The notes: generated by a model not told the origin, from the letters alone. Shown: positions 27,964 through 37,761, numbered from the stretch's first letter. The stretch is 64,000 bases of DNA from Sphingomonas sp. (GCF_003248515.1 NZ_QFOB01000010.1:124001-188000), one strand, 5' to 3'. Made by a program: numbers and translations.

Positions 27964-29250
27964 CTAAGCCGGCTTTCCGTCGAGCGTCAGGCGCTCCACC
28001 GGTCCGATGATGAAGATGTACGAGGCGGCGCCGATCAGGGCGACAACGCCGATATAGGCGAGCGCCCCCCGGAACGATCCGCTCGCCTGCACCACCAGCC
28101 CGATCACGAGGGGCGTCGCGATCCCGGCTATGTTCGTGCACAGATTGAAGATCCCGCTGGTGAGCCCGATATGGGATTTCGGCGCGACATCGGAGATCAG
28201 TGTCCAGCCCAGATTGCAGATGCCCTGTCCGAACGTCGCCACCGACATGACGAGGATCAGGATCACATTATCCTCGATGAAATTCAGCGACAGGATCGTG
28301 GAGATGAGCAGAAGCCCCGTCACGATCGGCGCCTTCCGCCCGATCGTGGGCGATCCGGTGCGGCGGATCAGCCAGTCGGAAACGATCCCGCCCAGCAGCA
28401 CGCCTGCCGACGCCGTGACATAGGGCAAGGCGACGAAGAAGCCGGACTTGATGAAGTCCATGTGCCGCTCGGTCGACAAATAGGTCGGAAACCAGGTGAT
28501 GAGGAAAACGAGCGCGGAATTGCTGCAGAACTGGCCGATCGAGGCGCCCAGTATCTGGCGCCGCGCGAAGAGCCTGCCCATGTCGGCCCAGGCGAAGCGC
28601 GGGCTCGCCTTGCTTTCCAGCCCTCCGCCCGCGGCAATATGCGCGCGCTCGGCATCGTTGATCCGCCGGGCGTGCGCAGGATCGCGATAGACGGCATACC
28701 AGAACAGGCCATAGGCGATGCCGATCGCGCCGACGATCACGAACAGTGCGCGCCATCCCCAGTTGGCGACGATCCAGAACAATAACGGGCTCATGAAGGC
28801 GAGCCCGAAATACTGGCCGATCGAATAGACGCCGGTCGCCCGCGCGCGCTCCGTCTGCGGAAACCAGCTGGCGAGGATCCGGCTGTTGCACGGATAACAG
28901 GGCGCCTCCGCCACGCCGAGGCCAAAGCGCAGGCCGATCAGCGTGCCGATATTGTTCGCGAAGCCGTGCAGCAGCGTGAAGGCGGACCAGAAGGTGAGAG
29001 AGAGGGCATAGGTCAGTCGCGTGCCCAGCCGATCCAGCAGCACGCCGCCCGGTATCTGCGAGGCGGCATAGGTCCAGGAAAAAGCCGAGAAGATCAGGCC
29101 CAGCATCGCCGGTGAGATGCCCAGTTCCTCCGTCATCGGCTTGGCCGCGACGCTCATCACCGCGCGATCCAGATAATTGAGCATCGTCGCGCCGGTGACG
29201 AGCGCGAGGATCGTGAACCGGACCCGCGTGGAGCGCACTCCCGCTACCAT
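27964..29250 (-). CDS. MFS transporter, anion:cation symporter type
   Basis: This 428-residue transporter has twelve predicted helices and begins with the family's typical MLNYLDRAVMSVAAKPMTEELGIS segment. The RFGLGVAEAPCYPCNSRILASWFP block is characteristic of the ACS family (hexuronate, galactonate, phthalate and similar acids). Location between aroQ and the ThuA-domain gene suggests uptake of quinate, shikimate or 3-dehydroquinate/3-dehydroshikimate. The ATG at 29250 overlaps the aroQ stop (ATGA). Upstream in-frame codons lie within aroQ and are rejected. Confidence 0.9.
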   Translation of the reverse strand: MVAGVRSTRVRFTILALVTGATMLNYLDRAVMSVAAKPMTEELGISPAMLGLIFSAFSWTYAASQIPGGVLLDRLGTRLTYALSLTFWSAFTLLHGFANNIGTLIGLRFGLGVAEAPCYPCNSRILASWFPQTERARATGVYSIGQYFGLAFMSPLLFWIVANWGWRALFVIVGAIGIAYGLFWYAVYRDPAHARRINDAERAHIAAGGGLESKASPRFAWADMGRLFARRQILGASIGQFCSNSALVFLITWFPTYLSTERHMDFIKSGFFVALPYVTASAGVLLGGIVSDWLIRRTGSPTIGRKAPIVTGLLLISTILSLNFIEDNVILILVMSVATFGQGICNLGWTLISDVAPKSHIGLTSGIFNLCTNIAGIATPLVIGLVVQASGSFRGALAYIGVVALIGAASYIFIIGPVERLTLDGKPA

Positions 29251-29693
29251 CACGTCGTCCGCAGCCGGATGATATGGCGCACAGCGAGGCCATAGCCATC
29301 GATGCCGAGCCCGCTGATGATGCCCGTCACCGCCTGCGTCATGATCGATTTGGAACGCCACTCGGCCTCGCGCCGATGAATGTTGGAGATGTGGACCTCC
29401 ACGATCGGGCAATCGCACATCTTCAGCGCGTCCAGCACCGGATAGGCGGCATAGGTGAAGGCGGCGGGATTGAAGATCACGCCGGCCGCGCCCACCCGCG
29501 CATCGTGGAAGAAATGCACCATCTCATGCTCGGCATCCGTCTGGCGGAAGACGATGTCGAAGCCCGCGGGCTCGGCGATGGCGCGGCATTCGCGCTCCAG
29601 GTCCGCCAGCGTCGCCGTGCCGTAGATGTGCGGCTCGCGCACTCCGAGCAGGCCGAGATTGGGGCCGTTCAAAACATGGATCGTACCGGACAT
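29250..29693 (-). CDS. aroQ: Type II 3-dehydroquinate dehydratase
   Basis: The 147-residue protein has the type II signature LNGPNLGLLGVREPHIYG, with Arg19 and Tyr24 as the catalytic pair, the NPAAFTY substrate loop and the VEVHISN catalytic-His block. It interconverts 3-dehydroquinate and 3-dehydroshikimate. Type II enzymes serve biosynthesis or quinate catabolism. Here it sits between a PQQ dehydrogenase and an MFS transporter, which argues for catabolism. The start ATG at 29693 is unambiguous. The stop overlaps the MFS start. Confidence 0.95.
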   Translation of the reverse strand: MSGTIHVLNGPNLGLLGVREPHIYGTATLADLERECRAIAEPAGFDIVFRQTDAEHEMVHFFHDARVGAAGVIFNPAAFTYAAYPVLDALKMCDCPIVEVHISNIHRREAEWRSKSIMTQAVTGIISGLGIDGYGLAVRHIIRLRTT

Positions 29694-29701
29694 GATTTTC
29701 C

Positions 29702-31666
29702 TTATTTCGGCAAAGCGAAGGCGATGACCGCATCGCTGCTGATCGGGCTGTCGAGGAAGGAGCCGCCGGTCGCCACCACCGACACATATTGGCGGCCATC
29801 CCTGCCCCGATAGGAAATCGGCGTGGCGTGTGCCGAGGCATCCAGCTTCACCGTCCAGATCTCCTTGCCCGTCTTCGCATCGAAGGCCCGGAAGCGCGCA
29901 TCGTCCGATGCGCCGATGAAGACGAGGCCGCTCGCCGTCGCGATCGATCCGCCGATGTTGGGGCGGCCGGTCGCGGCATTTTCCACGGGCACATTGTCGC
30001 TCACCCCCAGCGGCACATGCCAGGCGATCTTGCCGGTATTGACGTCGATCGCGGAGAGCTGCCCCCAGGGCGGCGCCTGGCACATCAGCTTGGTATCGGG
30101 CTGGGAGAAGCGCGCGCTGGGGCTGCCGCGCTCATAGGGCAAAGGCGCGCCCGGCGCGGAAGGGATAAGCGACGTCACCTGCCCCAGTTCGTTCGTGTTG
30201 ACGAAGATCAGGCCCAGCGCCGCGCTGTAGGACATGCCGCCCCAGTTCGCGCCGCCCTGGAGGCCGGGCAGGTTGATGGTCGTGCGATTGAAGGCGACGG
30301 GCATGTAGATGTCGCCGGATTTCATGTTGTTGTCCGCGATCCACTTGGCGCACCAATCCTTCAGGCCCGGCGAGACATCGGCGAGATCGGTCTTGGGATC
30401 GAAATGCGTGCGCACCAGCGGCGGGGTCGCCACCGGGAAAGGCTGCGTCGGGGATGTCACCTCTCCCGGCACGTCGCTCGGCGGCACGGGCCGCTCCTCG
30501 ACGGGCAGGATCGGCTTGCCGGTGAGGCGATCGAGCAGGAAGAAAAGCCCGCTCTTGGAGATGACGCCGACGGCGGGGATCGTGCGGCCGCCTTTCTTCA
30601 CCTCCAGCAGCGCCGGCGCCGCCTCGGCATCGCCATCCCAGATATCGTGATGGACGATCTGGAAATGCCATTTCAGCTTGCCCGTCGCTGCATCCAGCGC
30701 GACGACCGAGGTGCCGTAGAGATTGTCGCCCTTGCGATCGCCGCCATAGCGATCGAAGCTGGGCGCCCCGAGCGGCAGATAGAGGATGCCGCGCGCGACA
30801 TCCGCAGTCATGAAGCCCCAATTGTTCACGCCGGTGCGATGCTCGGCGCTGCCGGCCGCCCATGTCTCATAACCGGGCTCGCCGGGCCTCGGCACGGTGT
30901 GGAAAGTCCAGACGAGCTTGCCGGTGCGCACATCCCAGGCGCGAATGTCCCCGGCGGGGCCACGCGCGGGAAATTCGGGCGTGGCGGATCCGGTGATGAC
31001 GAGATCGCGCCACACGAAGGGCGGCGAACTCATCCCGTAATAGCCCGCCTTCTCGCCCTGCAGGATTTCAGGTGTCTTGAGCTCCACGACGCCGCCCGTG
31101 CCGAAGCCCTCGGCGAAGGCACCCGTCTTCGCGTCGAGCGCGACCAGCCTGCCGTCGCGCGTGCCGAACAGGATGCGGGCGCCCGTCTTCGCATCGCCCG
31201 GCCAATATTCCACGCCACGCAGCGAGGGCTGACCTGGCCCCGGTATTTCGCGCGCCCAGATTTCGGCCCCCGTCGTCGCGTCCAACGCGACGACACGGGC
31301 ATAGGGCGTGCTGACATACATGACGTTACCGATCACGATCGGCGTCGCCTCGGATTGCGAGAAGCGGCTGCGCGGGCGGCGCGCGCCCACGCCCTCGGCC
31401 GCGCGCTGCGCTGTCTCGCCCGCGCCTGCACCTGCGCCTGCGCCTGCGGCGGCCGGCGCGGGCGCCTCGGCAGGCTTCATATGATAGGTCCAGGCGGGCG
31501 CGAGGCGAGCGACGTTGGCGGGCGTGATCTCGGCCAGCGGCGTGAAGCGGGCGCCCCCTTTGTCATGCCCGTAGGTCGGCCAGTCGGCGCCGTCCGCCGC
31601 GGCCAGCGCGGGCGTGGCGACGGCGGCGGCGAGCAGTGCTGCGAAGGTAAGCCTGCGACCGATCAT
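29702..31666 (-). CDS. Periplasmic PQQ-dependent dehydrogenase, quinate/shikimate/glucose group (candidate quinate dehydrogenase)
   Basis: The 654-residue beta-propeller protein has a cleavable signal peptide and repeated PQQ-binding blades (VVALDATTGAEIWARE, LVALDAKTGAF, WDVRTGKLVWTF, FDAKTGKEIWTV). HHDIWDGDAEAAPALLEV and NWGGMSYSAALGLIFVN match the membrane glucose/quinate/shikimate dehydrogenase group. Unlike E. coli Gcd or Acinetobacter QuiA it lacks the N-terminal five-helix anchor. A low-complexity Gly-Ala stretch (residues about 72-84) precedes the propeller. It overlaps the upstream cytochrome c gene by four bases, which is the likely electron acceptor. Quinate as substrate is inferred from aroQ, quiC and aroE neighbours. 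Confidence 0.85.
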   Translation of the reverse strand: MIGRRLTFAALLAAAVATPALAAADGADWPTYGHDKGGARFTPLAEITPANVARLAPAWTYHMKPAEAPAPAAAGAGAGAGAGETAQRAAEGVGARRPRSRFSQSEATPIVIGNVMYVSTPYARVVALDATTGAEIWAREIPGPGQPSLRGVEYWPGDAKTGARILFGTRDGRLVALDAKTGAFAEGFGTGGVVELKTPEILQGEKAGYYGMSSPPFVWRDLVITGSATPEFPARGPAGDIRAWDVRTGKLVWTFHTVPRPGEPGYETWAAGSAEHRTGVNNWGFMTADVARGILYLPLGAPSFDRYGGDRKGDNLYGTSVVALDAATGKLKWHFQIVHHDIWDGDAEAAPALLEVKKGGRTIPAVGVISKSGLFFLLDRLTGKPILPVEERPVPPSDVPGEVTSPTQPFPVATPPLVRTHFDPKTDLADVSPGLKDWCAKWIADNNMKSGDIYMPVAFNRTTINLPGLQGGANWGGMSYSAALGLIFVNTNELGQVTSLIPSAPGAPLPYERGSPSARFSQPDTKLMCQAPPWGQLSAIDVNTGKIAWHVPLGVSDNVPVENAATGRPNIGGSIATASGLVFIGASDDARFRAFDAKTGKEIWTVKLDASAHATPISYRGRDGRQYVSVVATGGSFLDSPISSDAVIAFALPK

Positions 31667-31941
31667 TTCTTCTCCATTCCCTGATGCCCGGCCAGATAAT
31701 CCAGCATCACATCATAATCCCTGTCGGAAATCTGCGCGCCGAAGCCGATCATCTTGTCGAGCGTGGCGCCCCAGTCTTCCCGGCTCTTGTGTGCGTTCGT
31801 GACCTGGCCGATCGGATGGCAGGCGGCACAAGTCTGCTGGATGAGCGATGCCGTGGCCGCTTCATCGGCGGAAGGCGCCCCCTGCGCCCCCGCCGAAGCT
31901 GCGGAAAAAACGAATAACGCGAGCATCACCACCTTCTTCAT
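31663..31941 (-). CDS. Small periplasmic monohaem cytochrome c
   Basis: The 92-residue protein has a signal peptide and one haem-binding CAACH (Cys38, Cys41, His42). Met64 (LDKMIGFG) or Met78 (YDVMLDYL) could be the sixth ligand. The GAQISDRDYDVMLDYLAGHQG tail is typical of small cytochromes paired with molybdenum or quinoprotein dehydrogenases. Its stop overlaps the PQQ dehydrogenase start, so it is the likely electron carrier from that enzyme to the respiratory chain. Confidence 0.92.
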   Translation of the reverse strand: MKKVVMLALFVFSAASAGAQGAPSADEAATASLIQQTCAACHPIGQVTNAHKSREDWGATLDKMIGFGAQISDRDYDVMLDYLAGHQGMEKK

Positions 31942-31961
31942 CGTCCATCCCTGCGGTTTCG

Positions 31962-33629
31962 TCAGTCGATCGGCCGGCCCGGCGTGGTCGAGCGGGGAGC
32001 CACGGCGGCCGGATGCGCGGCCAGCCAGTCGAGCCGCTTCGCATCGAGCGGTTCCACCTTGGCGGGCGTGTCGAAATTCATCTTCACATCGGTCTTCGTG
32101 GTCAGCGCGGGCCAGGGAAGCGCCTTCGTGCTGGGGCTTCCCGTCTCCGCCATCGCGATGAGCGCGCCAAGCATCTGCGCGGAAAGCGTGCGATCCGCCT
32201 CCGTCCAGGCGCGCGTGGTGCGCAGCATGTTATATTTGTCCAGCGTATTCAGCCAGTAAGGCATGTCGGCTGTGTGATAGGCGCCGACCGTCTCGATATT
32301 CTGGTCCGCGATCTTCACGCCCGGCGCATAGGGATGCTTGCGCGAATATTCGTCGACATAGCCATTCACACCAAGCTTCTGCATGCCCAGCGCGCACTGG
32401 CGCGCGCTCTTCTCGAACCCCGCCATCGTGGCATAGCGTTTGGCCTTCGCCGGAACCTCGGCATCGGTGGCGATGGGGAACATCTTGAGGAACTGGGCCG
32501 CATTCTCGCCATACAGCTTTTCCACCGCCGCCTTGTATTCGGCCACCGTCCGCACCCTGGAGAGCGGGCTCATGCCGGCATCGATATCGTCGCTATTGTA
32601 GCTGGCGATGATCGGCACGCGGGCGATGTCGCCCGTGGCCAGCATCTCGCCATTCTGGCGCGGGATCACATAGCCATCCACGATCGCGCCCTGGATGCGC
32701 ACGCCCTGCACGTTTGCGCCCACCTGCGTTTCGGACTGGACGGCGAGGATCTTGTCGGCCGGCAGCGCGCGCAAATCCTCAAGGTTCTTCGCGCCCAGCT
32801 TTTCCTGATAGGCGAGCCCCACTTTCTCCGCCTCCGGCAGCGCCATCATCGTGCCGCCGGTCGCGCCCTCGCCCACGAAATTGCATCCGCTGGACATGAC
32901 GGCCGCGCGAAACAACCCTTTCGCCATCGGGTTGAACAGTTGCAGCGAAACCGAGCGCGCACCCGCCGACTGGCCCATGATGAGCACCTTCGAAGGATCA
33001 CCGCCGAACTTGTCGATATTGTCGTGGATCCACTTGAGCGCCAGCGCCTGATCCATCAGCGCATAATTGCCCGAATGGCCGCCCTGTTCGGCGGTCAGCT
33101 CCGGATGCGCCAGAAAGCCCATCGCGCCGACGCGATAGTTGAAGTTCACATAGACGGCACCGGCCCTGGCGACATTCTCGCCGTCATAATTGGCCATGCC
33201 CGACGATCCGATCGTGAAGCCGCCTCCGTAGATGAAGACGATCACGGGCAGTTTCGCGCCCGGCTTCGCCTGCGGGGGCGTCCAGACGTTCAGATAGAGA
33301 CAGTCCTCCGAAGACGGCTCCTCGCCGAAATAATGGTTGATGTTGTGCGGGCGCAGCACCTGGATGCACTCCGCGCCCTTGCGATCGGCATTGAAGATGC
33401 CGTCCCACCTGATCGGCCGGGGCGCGGACCAGCGCAACTGACCCACCGGCGGCTCGGCAAAGGGAATGCCGAGATAGGCCTTCACGCCAGACGAAAGCAT
33501 CGTGCCCGAAACGCGCCCGCTATCGATCGTGACGGGATCGCCGCTGATCGGGTTCATGGCGGCAGGCGCGGAGGTGGCCGTCATCACCGAGGCAGCCAGC
33601 AGGCAGGCAAGGACCTTACGCATCGACAT
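31962..33629 (-). CDS. Secreted type-B carboxylesterase
   Basis: The 555-residue alpha/beta hydrolase has a signal peptide and type-B landmarks: SEDCLYLNVWTPP, the oxyanion YGGGF, nucleophile motif GQSAG, and the catalytic His block GAYHTADMPYWL. Type-B esterases hydrolyse bulky esters. Next to a second esterase and quinate genes, it could release quinate or shikimate from plant esters such as chlorogenate; that substrate is inferred. It lies 20 bases upstream of the cytochrome gene and 11 downstream of the second hydrolase, within one operon. Confidence 0.9.
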   Translation of the reverse strand: MSMRKVLACLLAASVMTATSAPAAMNPISGDPVTIDSGRVSGTMLSSGVKAYLGIPFAEPPVGQLRWSAPRPIRWDGIFNADRKGAECIQVLRPHNINHYFGEEPSSEDCLYLNVWTPPQAKPGAKLPVIVFIYGGGFTIGSSGMANYDGENVARAGAVYVNFNYRVGAMGFLAHPELTAEQGGHSGNYALMDQALALKWIHDNIDKFGGDPSKVLIMGQSAGARSVSLQLFNPMAKGLFRAAVMSSGCNFVGEGATGGTMMALPEAEKVGLAYQEKLGAKNLEDLRALPADKILAVQSETQVGANVQGVRIQGAIVDGYVIPRQNGEMLATGDIARVPIIASYNSDDIDAGMSPLSRVRTVAEYKAAVEKLYGENAAQFLKMFPIATDAEVPAKAKRYATMAGFEKSARQCALGMQKLGVNGYVDEYSRKHPYAPGVKIADQNIETVGAYHTADMPYWLNTLDKYNMLRTTRAWTEADRTLSAQMLGALIAMAETGSPSTKALPWPALTTKTDVKMNFDTPAKVEPLDAKRLDWLAAHPAAVAPRSTTPGRPID

Positions 33630-33640
33630 CTCCCTTCTTC

Positions 33641-34750
33641 CTATTTTTCATTGTTGCGCAGCATCTTGTCGAAGAAGGCGAAGGTGGCGTTGAGCGCCTT
33701 GAGCGTCGCATCGCGGGTTGCGGCGGGCGTCTTGCCGATGAAACTGTGATCCACAGCCGGGATCAGGATCGTTTCGACCGGCACATGCGCGGCCTTCAGC
33801 GCGCCTTCGAACTGCACCGTCTGCTGATAGGGCACCGTCCTGTCCGCCATGCCCGCGATCAGCAGCATCGGCGGATCGGAGGGATCGACATAGCGTATCG
33901 GGCTCGCGGCCCTGATCGCGGCTGCGCAATCGGTGCCGGTGCAGCCGAGGAAAGCCGTCTGGGCATTGCCGCCCGGCCCGGCGGGAGGCCGCCCGGCCTG
34001 CACATCGATCGTTTCGAAATCAAACACGCCATACCAGGTGACGGCGGCCTGCACGCAATCGGAGACGTTCGCGAGCGGCGCCAGCGGATTGGCGGGCAGC
34101 GGCCGCCCCTCGCCATCGATCGCACCCGGGCGCAACGCACCTACCGGATCGAGCGCGGCATCCTTGCAGCTGACGGCGGCGAGCGCCGCGAGATGCCCGC
34201 CTGCCGATCCGCCCCAGACGCCCGCCCTGGCGGGATCCATACGATAATCGGCGGCACGGGCGCGCAGCCAGCGCAGTGCGGTCTTCACGTCCTTTTCGGC
34301 GGCCGGGAATGGCGCCTCGCCACTCAGCCGATAGTTGAGCGAGGCGACCACATAGCCCCTGGCGGCAAGGCTCGCGAGCACGGCCGGAAAATCCGAGAGC
34401 GCCCCCGAATGTCGGCTATGCCCGGCGGACCAGCCCCCGCCGTGGATATGGAGAATGAGAGGGAAGCCGCCTTTCGGCGGCTTCTGGCTTCGGGGAGGAA
34501 GATAGACATCCAGCGTGAGCGGACGGAAGCCCGCCGGCTGAGCGTAAACGAGATCCGGCAGCCCGGTGACGTCGCCCGCGAACATCACCTGCCGCGCGGG
34601 ATAATGGTCCTCGACGACCGGATGATCGGCAACCGCGAAAACCGGCGTGATCGCCTGCGCGCCTGCCATGCCGCAGAGGGTGACCGACAGGCAGGCGCCG
34701 GCGAGACGCGGCAGCACTCCGGGGAAGGACCGCCGCGCCCGCATCATCAA
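33641..34750 (-). CDS. Secreted alpha/beta hydrolase (BD-FAE/acetyl-xylan-esterase-like)
   Basis: The 369-residue protein has a signal peptide followed by an alpha/beta hydrolase domain: oxyanion HGGGW, nucleophile GGSAGG, a late Asp (AGMADRTVPYQQ) and catalytic His (VDHSFIG). This layout matches the HSL/BD-FAE group, which includes feruloyl and acetyl esterases. Four Cys residues in the middle (SCKD, VSDCV, LGCTGTDC) may form disulphides. The start overlaps the TonB receptor stop (four bases). It likely works with the following carboxylesterase on plant phenolic esters. Confidence 0.88.
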   Translation of the reverse strand: MMMRARRSFPGVLPRLAGACLSVTLCGMAGAQAITPVFAVADHPVVEDHYPARQVMFAGDVTGLPDLVYAQPAGFRPLTLDVYLPPRSQKPPKGGFPLILHIHGGGWSAGHSRHSGALSDFPAVLASLAARGYVVASLNYRLSGEAPFPAAEKDVKTALRWLRARAADYRMDPARAGVWGGSAGGHLAALAAVSCKDAALDPVGALRPGAIDGEGRPLPANPLAPLANVSDCVQAAVTWYGVFDFETIDVQAGRPPAGPGGNAQTAFLGCTGTDCAAAIRAASPIRYVDPSDPPMLLIAGMADRTVPYQQTVQFEGALKAAHVPVETILIPAVDHSFIGKTPAATRDATLKALNATFAFFDKMLRNNEK

Positions 34751-37653
34751 AACTTCGTCCGCAGGCCGACGGTGATGACACGGCCGATCGGATTGGCCTG
34801 GAACGTGTCATATCCGTTGGCGACGTTGTAGAAGGGCGGCTCCTTGTCGAAGACATTGTTCGCATCGACGAAGATCTGCGCCTTCGACAGGAAGCTCTGC
34901 GGCAGCGTGTAGCCGATGTGCAGATCAAGCGTGTTGTAGGACTTCACCTTGTCGCCGCCGCCGATCGGCACCCCCGCCGAGCTGCGCACGATCGGGGTCA
35001 GCGTGGAGCTGCTGTAATTCCGGTAGCTGCCGGTATGGTTGAGGAAGGCATCGAACGAGATGTCCTTATACTCCCAACCAATATTGGCCCGGCCCTGCAG
35101 CTTCACCGAGGGGAAGGTGGTGTTGAAGCCCGTCGTGTTGAGCACGCTGAATTTCGGCCCCGATCCGATCTGCTGATCGAACTTGATCTCGCGGGTGAAG
35201 GCCACGCCCGCCGTGAAGCGGCCGATATTGGTGTTGCGCGTGTAGCTCACGTCCGCATCGATGCCCGCGACCGTGAGGTTCAGCACGTTGCGCTGCCGAT
35301 AATTGTAGATGAAGAATTGGTTGGCGGGCAGCGCGCTGGTCTGTGGCAGGCCAGCCGTCGCCGCCGCCAGTTCGGCCGCCGACGGCAGGATCGTCAGCAG
35401 CGAATAGAGATCGGGCGAGTTGATTGCGAGCGACGGGATCGGCGCGGTGATGCCGCCCTTGATCTGGTTGTGCCAATAGGTGACGCTGATCCGCAGGCCG
35501 CGCGCGAAGGTCGGCGTAAAATCGCCGCCGAACGAATAGGTCTGGCCCTTCTGCGGCTGGAGATTGGCGTTGCCGCCATTCACCTGCACGCCCGTGATCG
35601 TCGCCGTTCCAATCGCGCAGACGCCATTGGAGCAGGAAACGCCCGGAATATTCGCCACTTGCGGGAAGGCGGAAATCGGCACGTTGATCTGGCCCAGCGT
35701 ATAATTGCCGTAGCCCGATTCACCCGTCACGCCCGCCGCATTGCTACCCCGGCTGGTGAGCGCCGGCGCCACGAACGACTTTGCATAATTGCCGCGCAGC
35801 TTCAGCCCCTCGAACGGCTCCCAGTTCGCGGCGAACTTGGGATTCTTGGTCGTGCCGAAATCGCTATAATGATCGTAGCGTCCGGAGATGTTGGCGCTCA
35901 GCGATCGGATCGCCGGCACCTCCATTTCCGGGCTGATGAGCGGCACCAGTACCTCGAGATAGGCGCTCTCCACCGTACGCTTGTAGAAGAGGTTGGTGGT
36001 GGAGGATCCGGTGGATGCCGGGCCGATGTTGAGCGGGCGGGTGATGTCCTGCTTCAGCGTATAGCGCAGCAATTCGCCGCCGGCCGCCGCCTTCACTTCA
36101 CCAGCCGGCAGCGTGAAGAGCGATCCATCCACCTTCAGCGTGCCATTCTGAATCGTCTGACGGGCAAGCTGGGTAATGGTGGAGTCCGTCAGGGCCGCGC
36201 GCACGGCGGCGGAGGTGCGGTTCGTGGCGAGCGGGTTCCACACGTCCAGCGCGGTCGCCGCCGTCAGCGGCAGACGCGTCACGATCAGGCCGGTCGAGGG
36301 CACCGAGGCAGCCGTCAGGCTGCCCGTGCCGTTCGTGGTGCCGTTTAGCGCCAGATAGGCGCAGCTCGTGCAGATTTGCCCGAAATTCTGCTGCGCGCTG
36401 TTGTCGAAACCGAAGGTGGCGCCCAGCGTCACGCGCCAATTGTCATCCACCTTATATTCGGCCGTGCCGTGTGCGTAGAAATCCTCCGCGCGGCCCTCGA
36501 TATAGGCGCCGGATCCCAGCAGTTCGTCCGCATTGAAACGGATCGTCTCGGACGTGGCGGTGCTGCCCGGCACGCCGACATAGAAGGGGTTGGCCTGCGA
36601 ACCCGAATTGAAGACGGTGGCGGTCACACTGCCGCGCGTCACGTTCTGGCGGTTGACGCGGTTCGAATAGACCGCGTCGGCAGAAAGCGTCAGCCTGTCG
36701 CCCACCTCCTGCGTGATGCGGATCATGCCGTTGTTGCGGATCTCGCGCGGGATCAGATCCGTATAGTCGCTATAATCGCAGAAGGCGTTGGCCTGCGCAT
36801 TGGCCACGCCCGCCCCCGTATAGGGGCTGGCATAGATCAGGCTGCTGCCGGTGGGCTGGATCGTTGCCGGCTGGCAGGCGAAGGTCGCGAAATTGCTGCC
36901 GCCCTGGGCGCGATGATCCAGGTTGGTGAAATCGCGATCGCCCGCCGAAAGCGCGCTGCGCCGCGAATAGCTGTAGGCAAACAGCAGCGATCCCGTATCC
37001 CAGGTTTTCCCGGCGAGCAGGCTGCCATTGTAGGTGCGATAGTGATCGCCGAAGCCGAGTTGGCCGTTTGCCTCGATGCCGTCATAGCGGCGGCGCGTGA
37101 TGAAATTGATGACGCCCGCCACCGCATCCGAGCCATAGACCGAGGATGCGCCGTCCGGCAGCACCTCGACCCGCTCGATCGCGATCGAGGGGATGATGTT
37201 CGGATCGCCCAGCGCGTGATTGATACCACTCAGCGGGAAGCGATGCCCGTCGATCAGGATCAGGGTAGAGTTCGATGCCGAACCGCCCAGGCCATGAATG
37301 GTCGGCGCGTTGGTGCCGGACCCGTCAGCCGAACCGAATGCGCCCTGCCCGGCCGATCCGAGGCCGACGACGGCCGGAACCGTCTTCAGCACCTGCTGCA
37401 CCGATTGCGCGGGCGTGGCATTGATCTGGGCCTGACCAATGGAAATCAGGTTCGAGCCGACCGGCGGGGCGCCGCGAATGCTCGATCCTGTCACGATGAT
37501 CTCCTTGGCGGCATCGGCATCTACGGCAGGCCCCTGCTCTGCCGGCGTCTGCGCAGGTGCCATGGCCGGCTGCTGCGCCAACGCCACGGAACTGCCGGAC
37601 ATACCCAGCGCGGCCGCGCCAGACATGAGTATGGAGCGAATGGGTCCCTTCAT
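34747..37653 (-). CDS. TonB-dependent outer-membrane receptor, first gene of the quinate-type operon
   Basis: The 968-residue protein has a signal peptide, a plug domain (EIIVTGSSIRG.., VQQVLKTVPAVVGLG, IHGLGGSASNSTLILIDGHRFP, ERVEVLPDGASSVYGSDAVAGVINFITRR) and a large barrel ending in a C-terminal TVGLRTKF with terminal Phe. It lacks an N-terminal signalling extension. Such receptors import scarce ligands with energy from TonB. Here the ligand is probably a quinate or hydroxycinnamate ester, judged by the operon. An operator-like site and a -35 TTGACA lie upstream at 37690-37712. Confidence 0.93.
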   Translation of the reverse strand: MKGPIRSILMSGAAALGMSGSSVALAQQPAMAPAQTPAEQGPAVDADAAKEIIVTGSSIRGAPPVGSNLISIGQAQINATPAQSVQQVLKTVPAVVGLGSAGQGAFGSADGSGTNAPTIHGLGGSASNSTLILIDGHRFPLSGINHALGDPNIIPSIAIERVEVLPDGASSVYGSDAVAGVINFITRRRYDGIEANGQLGFGDHYRTYNGSLLAGKTWDTGSLLFAYSYSRRSALSAGDRDFTNLDHRAQGGSNFATFACQPATIQPTGSSLIYASPYTGAGVANAQANAFCDYSDYTDLIPREIRNNGMIRITQEVGDRLTLSADAVYSNRVNRQNVTRGSVTATVFNSGSQANPFYVGVPGSTATSETIRFNADELLGSGAYIEGRAEDFYAHGTAEYKVDDNWRVTLGATFGFDNSAQQNFGQICTSCAYLALNGTTNGTGSLTAASVPSTGLIVTRLPLTAATALDVWNPLATNRTSAAVRAALTDSTITQLARQTIQNGTLKVDGSLFTLPAGEVKAAAGGELLRYTLKQDITRPLNIGPASTGSSTTNLFYKRTVESAYLEVLVPLISPEMEVPAIRSLSANISGRYDHYSDFGTTKNPKFAANWEPFEGLKLRGNYAKSFVAPALTSRGSNAAGVTGESGYGNYTLGQINVPISAFPQVANIPGVSCSNGVCAIGTATITGVQVNGGNANLQPQKGQTYSFGGDFTPTFARGLRISVTYWHNQIKGGITAPIPSLAINSPDLYSLLTILPSAAELAAATAGLPQTSALPANQFFIYNYRQRNVLNLTVAGIDADVSYTRNTNIGRFTAGVAFTREIKFDQQIGSGPKFSVLNTTGFNTTFPSVKLQGRANIGWEYKDISFDAFLNHTGSYRNYSSSTLTPIVRSSAGVPIGGGDKVKSYNTLDLHIGYTLPQSFLSKAQIFVDANNVFDKEPPFYNVANGYDTFQANPIGRVITVGLRTKF

Positions 37654-37689
37654 TTTTTCCTCTCCCGATTCTTTTTCTCAGACAAGCTT

Positions 37690-37712
37690 ATGTACTATCG
37701 AGTTAGTGTCAA
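37690..37712 (-). promoter_or_regulatory. Operator-like motif and -35 box before the TonB receptor operon
   Basis: On the plus strand 37690-37707 reads ATGTACTATCGAGTTAGT. It matches the aroE upstream site (39360-39377) at 13 of 18 bases, or 15 of 20 with the two preceding T's. On the minus strand a consensus -35 TTGACA (37712-37707) abuts it. The motif sits 37-54 bases upstream of the receptor start, where a repressor would block transcription. The TetR protein encoded next door is the natural candidate. Confidence 0.6.
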
Positions 37713-37761
37713 TATGTGCGTGCGAAGCCCCCACTCCACCTGCCTCCCCGGGGCCTGATTT

